DNA from: Nitrososphaerales archaeon TH703
Lineage (GTDB): Archaea; Thermoproteota; Nitrososphaeria; Nitrososphaerales; Nitrososphaeraceae
DNA: 6,376 nucleotides
Assembly (NCBI GenBank): GCA_014523525.1
Contig: JAATVL010000294.1
Location: 1 to 6,376 of the forward strand
Reading direction: 5' to 3'
Of the stretch, positions 1 through 6,086 are shown in pieces. The notes below the pieces were generated by a model. The model was given only the letters and a program-made list of their open reading frames with translations, did not search any database and was not told where the DNA came from. The stretch's first letter is position 1. Each line of letters starts with the position of its first letter. The position numbers and the translations under genes were made by a program.

Positions 1-2
1 CT

Positions 3-404
3 GTAGCTCACGCCACAGAAGATATTCCAAAATTAATCCTTAAGATGAATGAGATATTTTCTATTCCTAAGGAAAGATTTTTAATTTCACGGGCCAGAGG
101 GCATTGGGACAATGAAATATCTCTAATTAGAGCAGATTGTAATCATCAGGAATCTAGTGCTTTGTTGGAGACAATAATTTCAAAGTTAAAGACTGGCGAA
201 AAAAATTATCTTTTGCACTCAATATCTAACTCTTTTGATGAAAGGGACAATTTTTACATCAGGTTGAATAAACAATCTGTGTGTTTGGGAATAATATCAC
301 TTTCAGAACATGATTCCATAAGAATCAGATTCAAGCCAACAAGAGAGTATAACCAAAATAATAAATTCAGGGATCATGTGATCGATTTATTTACAAAAAA
401 ATAG
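3..404 (+). CDS. COG1325/PF01877 exosome-associated RNA-binding protein (5' partial)
   Basis: The frame is open from the left edge, so the N-terminus is cut off, probably by about ten residues. The first visible residues read V-A-H-A-T-E-D-I-P-K; the HATED motif marks the start of the archaeal COG1325 (PF01877) family, a dsRBD-like fold predicted to work with the exosome. About 133 residues are visible, close to the family's usual length. The mid-section 'LLHSIS' and the later 'LGIISLSEHDSIRIRFK' fit a compact alpha/beta domain. An internal ATG at 45 follows the HATED motif and is not the true start. In archaea this family lies in the exosome/proteasome/RNase P superoperon, which matches the two RNase P genes that follow. 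Its biochemical role is poorly defined; RNA binding is predicted from family membership. Confidence 0.85.
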   Translation, partial: VAHATEDIPKLILKMNEIFSIPKERFLISRARGHWDNEISLIRADCNHQESSALLETIISKLKTGEKNYLLHSISNSFDERDNFYIRLNKQSVCLGIISLSEHDSIRIRFKPTREYNQNNKFRDHVIDLFTKK

Positions 405-955
405 ATCTAGGAATTCATGTCTCAGATATTGACAGAGCCTTGAGTATGTCCAAGATATTAGATCTGGACATAATAGGTATTGATTCTAATTATTCGACTA
501 ACACAGAACCGGTAGAAAATATTATTCTAAGAATGGATAAAAAATACTCAATGGCAGATTATTATCCTTATTTGATTGTTTCAGATAACATAAAAACACT
601 GGATGGTAAAACTGATCTGTTTCTCATCGATCCTTTTCAAAGGAAGGATGCGATTAAAAGCAAAGCAAAAAGAGCACTTGGCGTAGAAATTTCAATTGCC
701 TTTGCAAAAAAACTTAACGCTACTATGGTTGGAAAATGGCTAAAGGAAGTAAAATCAATTTATGAATTCTGTAAATCTAACGATTGTCAGTTCATATTGT
801 CTAGCGGTGCCAGGTCTATCAATGAGCTAGTGTCTGCTAGATCATTTGAATCAATATTAAAGCTTATAGGCGTATCTCCAAAGAATTACTGGAATGAAAT
901 TACTGAATGGCTGTTCACAAAAAATAAGGTGAGATGGGTTTATGCTAAACCATAG
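389..955 (+). CDS. rnp3: Ribonuclease P protein component 3 (Rpp30), probable AUU start
   Basis: Archaeal Rpp30 is a TIM-barrel-like protein that pairs with Pop5 and helps the RNase P RNA remove tRNA 5' leaders. Family-like stretches include 'DLGIHVSDIDRALSMSK' at the N-terminus, 'RALGVEISIA' in the middle and 'FILSSGARSINELVSARSF' near the C-terminus. The first conventional start is TTG at 440, giving 171 residues, but that removes the conserved first strand 'IDLGIHVSD', which is encoded in frame just upstream. No ATG, GTG or TTG lies between the in-frame stop at 362-364 and 440. ATT at 389 has a Shine-Dalgarno-like GTGATC (378-383) five bases upstream and gives 188 residues, so I prefer it; ATA at 401 is an alternative. 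The gene overlaps the preceding one by 16 nt and Pop5 by 14 nt, suggesting translational coupling. Identity is firm; the start is inferred. Confidence 0.88.
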   Translation: MYKKIDLGIHVSDIDRALSMSKILDLDIIGIDSNYSTNTEPVENIILRMDKKYSMADYYPYLIVSDNIKTLDGKTDLFLIDPFQRKDAIKSKAKRALGVEISIAFAKKLNATMVGKWLKEVKSIYEFCKSNDCQFILSSGARSINELVSARSFESILKLIGVSPKNYWNEITEWLFTKNKVRWVYAKP

Positions 956-1277
956 AGAAAAAAGAAGATATCTTGCAATAATATATGATGAAAATAATGT
1001 ATACCGACATTTCCAATTACATGAAAAAATTGTAGAGCGTTTTAAGGAACTTTTCGGAGTCATCCATTACGAATTGGCAATGTTGAAACTATATGATTCT
1101 AAATTTGGAAACATATTGTTTGTTGGATGTAAATTGAAATACCTTGACTATTTCTTAGTTTCACTGAGCTTGACTCAGCCCTCTTTCACTGTTGTCAGTT
1201 TATCAGGTACGATAAAGAAGTTGAGAAAGAACGTTTCTAGCTTAGACATAAGAAACATTAAAAGCGGCGTGAACTAA
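942..1277 (+). CDS. rnp2: Ribonuclease P protein component 2 (Pop5)
   Basis: Pop5 is the RRM-like RNase P protein that forms a complex with Rpp30 and activates the catalytic domain of the RNase P RNA. The 111-residue product has the expected layout: an N-terminal 'KRRYLAIIYD' strand (residues 7-16), a helix followed by 'ELFGVIHYELAMLKLYD', a central 'GNILFVGCKLKYLDYFLVSL' segment, and the family hallmark 'SGTIKKLRK' near the C-terminus. The ATG lies inside the end of rnp3 and is preceded by AGGTGAG (927-933), a good Shine-Dalgarno nine bases before the start. This neighbour order, COG1325 then Rpp30 then Pop5, independently supports the assignment. It appears to be the last protein gene of the operon; a candidate C/D box sRNA follows within about ten bases of the stop. 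Confidence 0.87.
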   Translation: MLNHREKRRYLAIIYDENNVYRHFQLHEKIVERFKELFGVIHYELAMLKLYDSKFGNILFVGCKLKYLDYFLVSLSLTQPSFTVVSLSGTIKKLRKNVSSLDIRNIKSGVN

Positions 1278-1287
1278 ACATATCAAG

Positions 1288-1359
1288 GGGATGAGGTGAA
1301 CTTTTGTTGCTGCTCGAATCTGAGGAAAAATCTATGAAGATCTCGCGACGATCTGACCC
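1288..1359 (+). ncRNA. Candidate C/D box sRNA (rRNA 2'-O-methylation guide)
   Basis: Archaeal C/D box sRNAs assemble with L7Ae, Nop5 and fibrillarin and direct 2'-O-methylation. In order, the sequence shows GGG (1288-1290), a C-like box ATGAGGT (1291-1297), D' CTGA (1320-1323), C' ATGAAGA (1334-1340), a 12-nt spacer (1341-1352), D CTGA (1353-1356) and CCC (1357-1359). The outer GGG and CCC can form a short closing stem against the C/D kink-turn. The D guide TCTCGCGACGAT can pair over ten consecutive positions, one of them G-U, with the conserved 23S segment CGUCGUGAGA (recalled from memory). The N+5 rule puts the predicted methylation on U2593, E. coli numbering. Weak points are the C box, which differs from RUGAUGA at two positions, and a long 22-nt C-D' spacer. 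I could not identify a D' guide target. It may be co-transcribed with the RNase P operon. Confidence 0.6.
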
Positions 1360-1592
1360 AATTCATGATTTTAAAACTTATTAAATATTGGGGACATTGC
1401 ACGATGAGGCATTCAACGTGAGACAGTAGTAATAATAATGAATTTAATTTGAATCTTCAATATTTTTCTGCAAAAATTGTAATATCACCTATTGTGTAAA
1501 TTAATGTACAATATGTATTTGACTTCATTAAACCACAACATAACCCCATGCCCAATGATAAAAAAACTACCAGATAGTCGGCTGATGATACT
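1360..1592. other. Gene-free A+T-rich spacer with possible promoter for the propeller gene
   Basis: Together with the sRNA this makes a 315-bp stretch without a protein gene. I see no tRNA or convincing ORF. A TATA-like TTAAATAT (1381-1388), preceded by an A-rich BRE-like stretch, could start transcription around 1410 and give a leader of about 200 nt before the propeller gene. An imperfect inverted repeat, ATTGTGTA-AATTAA-TGTACAAT (1491-1512, six of eight arm positions pair), sits closer to the gene and could be an operator or hairpin. A nine-residue mini-ORF (ATG 1548, stop 1575-1577) lies in the leader. All of these are short, A+T-rich signals with substantial chance probability. Confidence 0.35.
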
Positions 1593-1610
1593 TTGTTGGG
1601 AGTCAGATTG

Positions 1611-3122
1611 ATGTTTTTCATAGGAAACCATTTTCATATTCGAGATTTGCTAAAAAAGGTAGTCGTTTTTTCCATGATTATAATTTCTGTATATTTTATT
1701 GGAACCGTGTTTGATTCTGAATCTCTCACAATTGAAGGTTCTACTTTGATACTAAGCAACACTACGTTAGACTCAATAAACCCTCAGTTCTCTGTGTCCA
1801 AGAATAGTATCCATGCATCTTGGATAAGTGATCTCAATTCGCAGAATAGCGATGTAATGTTTAAGAAACTCGATAAGTACTCAAAGTCATTTACGAATGC
1901 GATGAACATAAGCTATACATCCGGAATTTCGAACATAATTAAATTAACAAATAGTGAAAATAACGTTTACATTACATGGGAAGATAAGCAAGCAGGTCAG
2001 TGGGAACTACTATTCCGCAAAAGTCAGGATAATGGTTTAAAATTTGGCAAGGTAATTAACTTAAGTAAAACAACTGGTAACGTGCATCTTCATGATCTAT
2101 TGGCAGCTGGAAAAAATGTATTCGCTGTGTGGGCCGCAAATGAAAATATTTCATCAACAAATAAGGATGTTTTCTTCAGGAAGAGTCTGGATCATGGCGA
2201 ATCCTTTAGTGATACAATAAATTTGAGCAATAGCAATGACGATTCGCTGGATCCACATATGGCAATAAATCACAATGGATCTGTAATATACATAGTTTGG
2301 ACCGAATGCGATATTAAAGGTGACGAACCTATGTGCAATATAGAATTTACAAAGAGTATCGACCAAGGAAATACTTTTACAATTCCAAAAAAGGTAAGCA
2401 ATACGATACAGCCCTGCAATAGCACAATCAGTCAAGCTGCATTTGATAGGATGGCTAGTAATGCTAGTTCAAATGCGCGCGCTTCCTATTTATTTAATAA
2501 TGCAACAGTACAAGAGTGGATCAATTCTATAAATCCGACTGTCTTTGCTACATTGGATGGTAAGAATTTATTTGTATTATGGGAACAAGCGGAATCTGGA
2601 TCAGGACTTTCAGAAATATTTCTTAAAGTTAGTAATGATTATGGGAAATCTTTCAATTCAGATATTAACGTTAGCAACACTTCTGGAGTTTCCCGACTTG
2701 CGCAATCTCAGCTTGTAGGAGAGGACCTTTTTGTAGTCTGGTCTGATTCTCTAGATCATAACAAAAGCTTTGATGTTATGTTAAGAAAAATTGATGCAAA
2801 CAACAAAGCTGGAAAAGTAATAAATTTAAGCAACAATACGGGTAACTCTGTCTCTCCATCGATATTGGTCAGTAACAACCGTATCTTTGTTGCTTGGAGT
2901 GATGATACAAATAATCCTTCAATTTTGTTACGCATTGGAGACACTTCAGGATCATTCGCAAAAGCAAAGGAACTGAATGTTGACAATGCAGAAAGTTATA
3001 CAGACCCCTTAATTTTTGAAGCAGTGGAAAATGTATGGATTGCCTGGACTGAATACAATAATACTAAGCACAAGATCGTTTTAGTTGATCAAGAAAAATC
3101 TGATACTCCCCATTCTCAATAG
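1611..3122 (+). CDS. Secreted/membrane-anchored sialidase-like beta-propeller protein (BNR/Asp-box repeats)
   Basis: I place the start at ATG 1611 (503 residues) because GGGAG (1598-1602) lies eight bases upstream; TTG at 1593 would add six residues. Residue numbers below count from the TTG. A short basic segment ('RDLLKK') precedes a hydrophobic helix (about 22-40), which would act as a signal peptide or N-terminal anchor and place the rest outside the cell. The remainder is repetitive: eight strands of the type V-x-x-W-(S/T/E) (HASW, VYITW, VFAVW, IYIVW, LFVLW, LFVVW, IFVAW, VWIAW), 'INLSN'-like turns, and Asp-box motifs S-x-D-x-G-x-x-F at about 144, 198, 255 and 347, with degenerate copies elsewhere. 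This fits a seven- or eight-bladed propeller. An insert at about 263-315 interrupts the regular spacing. I see no sialidase catalytic arginine triad or FRIP motif, so enzymatic activity is not supported. A surface binding or adhesion role is inference. Confidence 0.88.
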   Translation: MFFIGNHFHIRDLLKKVVVFSMIIISVYFIGTVFDSESLTIEGSTLILSNTTLDSINPQFSVSKNSIHASWISDLNSQNSDVMFKKLDKYSKSFTNAMNISYTSGISNIIKLTNSENNVYITWEDKQAGQWELLFRKSQDNGLKFGKVINLSKTTGNVHLHDLLAAGKNVFAVWAANENISSTNKDVFFRKSLDHGESFSDTINLSNSNDDSLDPHMAINHNGSVIYIVWTECDIKGDEPMCNIEFTKSIDQGNTFTIPKKVSNTIQPCNSTISQAAFDRMASNASSNARASYLFNNATVQEWINSINPTVFATLDGKNLFVLWEQAESGSGLSEIFLKVSNDYGKSFNSDINVSNTSGVSRLAQSQLVGEDLFVVWSDSLDHNKSFDVMLRKIDANNKAGKVINLSNNTGNSVSPSILVSNNRIFVAWSDDTNNPSILLRIGDTSGSFAKAKELNVDNAESYTDPLIFEAVENVWIAWTEYNNTKHKIVLVDQEKSDTPHSQ

Positions 3123-3136
3123 TCATATTCATATTA

Positions 3137-3256
3137 TTTTTGATTGCGCACATGCTTACTCTGTATTAAAATAAGAGAGCTTGGATAATTTTGTAAACTT
3201 TGGAAAACTTACACCACAGTGCCGACTTGATTTACTTTCATGTACAATTGTAAAAA
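3137..3256. terminator. Bidirectional termination region between convergent genes
   Basis: The 149-bp spacer separates the propeller gene (+) from znuB (-). On the + strand, TTTTT occurs at 3137-3141, fifteen bases after the propeller stop. On the - strand, TTTTT (complement of 3252-3256) occurs sixteen bases after the znuB stop and is followed by the perfect palindrome TACAATTGTA (3243-3252). Archaeal RNA polymerase terminates on oligo-T tracts, so these are plausible terminators for each operon. The tracts are short, and such runs are frequent in A+T-rich DNA. Confidence 0.4.
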
Positions 3257-3271
3257 CAATTAACAACAGAT

Positions 3272-4114
3272 TTAGTTCTTAGTAACGAGAACCTTATTAA
3301 GTGTAAATTTCATATTTTTTGCAATTATCGTTACTAAGAACATTGATATCATTATTATGACCATTGTTCCACTTGGAGCCAAGTTTAAGTAGTATGATGT
3401 AACTATCCCAAAGACTACAGAAAAAATTGAAATTGCGCATGAAATAAATATAGTTTTCTTAAATCCTTTTCCAAGCATCAATGCGGTTATGTTTGGAATC
3501 ACTATCAATGAAGAGATTAGTAGAACTCCAACAAGTCTTATTGACGCGATTATAGTTATGCTTGCAAGAATAATAAATAGAGTATTGATCCAAGTGACAT
3601 TTAATCCGCTGACTTTTGCTTGTTTCTCATCAAAAGTTATGAGAATTAATTTTTTGTAGAATATGTAAATTACTGGAATAACTATGGCATCTGTAATCAA
3701 TATAATAATTACGTCATCATTACTAACAAGAAGAATATTTCCAAATAGTATACTATACAAATTTACTGTGAATCCTCCAGAAATACTAATCAAAATAATT
3801 CCTATAGCTAGGCCGGATGTCAAAAGTACAGCAATAGAGGAATCGGGTGGAATCTTTGTAGATTCCCTTAATTTATTCACACCGATTGCAGACAAAATGG
3901 CTACTATGTATGCTGTCCATAATGGATAGACTCCAATGAATAAACCTAATGATATTCCACCGAATGTCACATGTGCAAGAGCGTCTCCAAATAAAGAATG
4001 TCGCTTAAGTACCAGAAAAAGGCCTACAATGGAACAAATTACAGATATAGCAATTGCAGATATCAGAGCTCTTTGCATAAAGCCGTATTGAATTATATCA
4101 AATAGCATTCCCAT
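3272..4114 (-). CDS. znuB: Metal (Zn/Mn) ABC transporter permease, ABC-3 family (ZnuB-like)
   Basis: This is the membrane channel subunit of a zinc/manganese importer; a dimer would pair with the ZnuC-like ATPase and accept metal from the ZnuA-like protein. The 280-residue product is almost entirely hydrophobic, with about eight membrane segments. ABC-3 (PF00950) hallmarks are 'SLFGDALAHV' at 40-49, the cytoplasmic coupling segment 'FDEKQAKVSGLNV' at 161-173, 'VGVLLISSLIVIP' at 195-207 and 'APSGT' at 246-250. Length is normal for the family. The ATG at 4114 overlaps the last base of the znuC stop (TGATG on the coding strand), indicating translational coupling, and no strong Shine-Dalgarno is visible. 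An ATG two codons further in is possible but breaks the overlap. Sequence alone cannot separate zinc from manganese or iron specificity. Confidence 0.93.
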   Translation of the reverse strand: MGMLFDIIQYGFMQRALISAIAISVICSIVGLFLVLKRHSLFGDALAHVTFGGISLGLFIGVYPLWTAYIVAILSAIGVNKLRESTKIPPDSSIAVLLTSGLAIGIILISISGGFTVNLYSILFGNILLVSNDDVIIILITDAIVIPVIYIFYKKLILITFDEKQAKVSGLNVTWINTLFIILASITIIASIRLVGVLLISSLIVIPNITALMLGKGFKKTIFISCAISIFSVVFGIVTSYYLNLAPSGTMVIIMISMFLVTIIAKNMKFTLNKVLVTKN

Positions 4115-4881
4115 CAGCTTTTTTCTAAATTGTTGTCCCCATCTTCAGGTGTACGAAAATGAAGGTTCATGTGTGATTGCATCGCAAATTCTACATAAGA
4201 CTTCATTCGTTCGTCATTTCCAAAGAAGTCCCCAGATTCACCATGGAAGAATAATTTCCTATCAATACAGGCTACCTTATTTGCTAGTCTTTCGACAGCA
4301 TTCATATCATGTGAAGACCACACAATAGTTATTCTCTTATCCTTGTTCAATTTCTTCAATAGATCATAAAACCTTTCTTGTGTTGCTGAATCGATACCTG
4401 TAGTGGGTTCGTCTAATATCAATAAATCAGGGTCCTTCACAAGAGCTTTTGCAATAATTACTCTCTGTTGCTGTCCTTCAGAAAGTTCTCCTATTCTCTT
4501 ATCTGTATATGCATCCAATTCAACAAAATTAACTGCATTGTAGATAGATTCTTTATTAATTTTCTTTCCGATCATGCCCAGTGAAACTATTTCCTTAACT
4601 GTTGCAGGAAATGTCTGCTCTACAGATTTTTTTTGCGGCACATATCCAACTCTCTGAAGGGTCTTCTTATTTTGTCTAATGTCCGATCCAAAAAGATTGA
4701 TTTCACCTCTATAATCGTTAATTATCCCAAGCATGCACTGAAATAAAGTGGTCTTTCCTGCTCCATTTGGACCAATGATTCCAAGAAAATCCCCCTTGTC
4801 AACTGTGAAAGAGATATCGTCCAATGATGGGATCGAATCATAGTAATATGATAATTTTAGTACTTTAATTATTGGTTGCAT
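4114..4881 (-). CDS. znuC: Metal (Zn/Mn) ABC transporter ATP-binding protein (ZnuC-like)
   Basis: This is the cytoplasmic ATPase that powers the importer. All ABC motifs are intact in the 255-residue product: Walker A 'GPNGAGKTT' (37-45), Q-loop 'VPQKK' (Q83), signature 'LSEGQ' (133-137), Walker B 'LLILDEP' (153-159) and the switch histidine in 'SSHDM' (H191). The C-terminal tail after about residue 225 is hydrophilic and less conserved. The start overlaps the 3' end of znuA by 13 nt and has a Shine-Dalgarno-like GGTG (complement of 4890-4893) eight bases upstream. It ends by sharing one base with the znuB ATG. Its place between a TroA-type binding protein and an ABC-3 permease assigns it to metal uptake; the ATPase alone would not reveal the substrate. 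Confidence 0.93.
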   Translation of the reverse strand: MQPIIKVLKLSYYYDSIPSLDDISFTVDKGDFLGIIGPNGAGKTTLFQCMLGIINDYRGEINLFGSDIRQNKKTLQRVGYVPQKKSVEQTFPATVKEIVSLGMIGKKINKESIYNAVNFVELDAYTDKRIGELSEGQQQRVIIAKALVKDPDLLILDEPTTGIDSATQERFYDLLKKLNKDKRITIVWSSHDMNAVERLANKVACIDRKLFFHGESGDFFGNDERMKSYVEFAMQSHMNLHFRTPEDGDNNLEKS

Positions 4882-5852
4882 TCTAATCCCACCGTCAAAT
4901 TTTTTATATTTTCGTTCATTTTGTCGATATATCCAATTCCTACTTCCTGTTCGTACTTTGTTAGTCCTTCTATGGGACTTAAAACAAGGACCTTACCATC
5001 TGGAATTTCCTGAGCAACCACTGATGCGTACCGTGTATCCATTAGCTCTTCTGAATAGATAACCTTAAGATCCAAACTTTTTGCAATATTGATAATCTCT
5101 GCTAATCTTGTAGGCGTTACTTCTGCTTCGGGTCCTGCATTAGAAATACTGTGTTGATTTAATCCATATTGGTTAGCAAAGTACGAAAATGAATTATGAA
5201 ACGTAATAAAGTCTCTTTTCTTGCATGACTCCAAGTAAGTTTTTATTGTTTTGTCAAGATTATCAAGTTCATTTAAAAAATTTTTTGCGTTGTTAAGGTA
5301 TCTATCTCTGTTATTGGGATCAATCGTCATCAAACCGTTTCGTATATTTTCTACTTCTTTTTTTGCGAGTAATGGGTCCAGCCATACATGAGGATCAAGA
5401 GTAATGTTACGCCTGTCAGTATAAGACGCATTCAAACCTTCACTAGCATCAATTTTATGCGCAGTATTAATTTTTGTAATCCAATTTTCAATCCCCAAGC
5501 CATTGTATACGAGGACATCGGCAGAATCAACAGTTTGTATTTGATTTATTGTTGGCTCAAAATCATGTGGTTCAATCCCTGTTGGAATCAGGATGGATGA
5601 CTGTATTATATCGCCACCAATTTTTTTGACGAATTCATCAATTGGGAAAAAAGATGATACTACTCTTAACTTGTGTGAGGAATTAGTAGCTGGACTCGAT
5701 TCATTAATTGAATTCTTCGTTGCGTTTGCAGGATCAAAATACAATTGCAAAGTTGGATTTGATATTTGACTTTGTGCATACAAATTTTGACACAAGGAGT
5801 AAAATAGAATGGATAAAATCAGATGAGACAAAAATGTTAGCTCCCTTTTCAC
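4869..5852 (-). CDS. znuA: Metal (Zn/Mn) ABC transporter substrate-binding protein (ZnuA/TroA-like)
   Basis: This cluster A-I binding protein captures metal outside the cell and delivers it to the permease. Residues 1-26 form a Sec-type signal peptide ('LILSILFYSL' core, likely cut near 'LYA-Q'), followed by a linker rich in Ser, Asn and Thr (27-60), then the core from 'KLRVVSSFFPIDEFV'. The expected ligands are present: H96 in 'EPHDFEP', H155 in 'DPHVWLDP' and H219 in 'TFHNSF'. 'YSEEL' (268-269) is also conserved. The fourth position, usually Asp in the 'LDPL' motif of this family, is Ser in 'VLSPIEGL' (S292). Three His and no carboxylate at the fourth site lean towards zinc. The His-rich loop of some ZnuA proteins is absent. 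The start is GTG at 5852 with no Shine-Dalgarno; promoter spacing suggests a leaderless message. Length (327) is normal. Confidence 0.92.
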   Translation of the reverse strand: MKRELTFLSHLILSILFYSLCQNLYAQSQISNPTLQLYFDPANATKNSINESSPATNSSHKLRVVSSFFPIDEFVKKIGGDIIQSSILIPTGIEPHDFEPTINQIQTVDSADVLVYNGLGIENWITKINTAHKIDASEGLNASYTDRRNITLDPHVWLDPLLAKKEVENIRNGLMTIDPNNRDRYLNNAKNFLNELDNLDKTIKTYLESCKKRDFITFHNSFSYFANQYGLNQHSISNAGPEAEVTPTRLAEIINIAKSLDLKVIYSEELMDTRYASVVAQEIPDGKVLVLSPIEGLTKYEQEVGIGYIDKMNENIKNLTVGLECNQ

Positions 5853-5874
5853 GCTGATGTAATGTATTATTAAG

Positions 5875-5890
5875 AATATATACCTTTTTT
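5875..5890 (-). promoter_or_regulatory. BRE/TATA promoter of the znuACB operon (leaderless start)
   Basis: Read on the - strand, AAAAAAGG (complement of 5883-5890) is followed directly by TATATATT (5875-5882), a near-ideal archaeal BRE plus TATA box. The GTG of znuA begins 22 bases after the TATA box ends, about 26 from its centre. Archaeal transcription usually starts about that far downstream, so the message probably begins at or within a few bases of the GTG. The absence of a Shine-Dalgarno upstream of znuA agrees with this. Confidence 0.7.
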
Positions 5891-5891
5891 A

Positions 5892-5905
5892 TTAATTTTA
5901 ATTAA
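5892..5905. promoter_or_regulatory. 14-bp palindrome abutting the znuA BRE, possible metalloregulator operator
   Basis: TTAATT-TT-AATTAA is a perfect inverted repeat with a 2-bp centre, one base away from the BRE of the metal-uptake operon. A repressor bound here would block TFB/TBP loading, as expected for a DtxR- or Fur/Zur-type metalloregulator. The composition is entirely A/T, so chance occurrence is quite possible, and no regulator gene is present in the window. Confidence 0.3.
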
Positions 5906-6086
5906 GTTGTGGTGCGTGATGTTAATAACATTATTCAAAATTCGCTAGGGTTACATCGAAAATTTTGTCGGTTATTCTTGACAATCATCTGTGATTCATC
6001 TATACAAATGAAATATTTTGGCAATAATTCCATCACTGTGGATATAGAAATATTACTAGTTTGTCATTATGTTTTCGCAGTAATGT
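5906..6086. other. Intergenic region with no supported gene
   Basis: This A+T-rich stretch lies upstream of the metal-uptake operon. A 66-codon frame on the + strand starts at GTG 5909 but has no Shine-Dalgarno, no recognisable motif and no suitably placed TATA box, so I do not call it. I find no tRNA, repeat array or mobile-element end here. Confidence 0.5.

Noticed and set aside
857..1063. 68-codon - strand frame opposite Rpp30/Pop5
   Set aside because: It lies entirely antisense to two genes with clear family motifs and has no recognisable features of its own.
1392..1435. Second C/D-like element (ATGAGGC at 1404) after the candidate sRNA
   Set aside because: No CTGA box follows at a usable distance.
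1548..1577. Nine-codon upstream ORF before the propeller gene
   Set aside because: It is too short to separate from chance, with no Shine-Dalgarno or attenuation-like structure.
2154..2986. Two - strand frames (2154-2435, 2756-2986) inside the propeller gene
   Set aside because: They are antisense shadows of a repetitive coding sequence, with no start signals or motifs.
3684..3929. + strand frame opposite znuB
   Set aside because: It is antisense to a strongly supported ABC-3 permease.
5388..5600. + strand frame opposite znuA
   Set aside because: It is antisense to the conserved core of the binding protein, including the H96 and H155 motifs.
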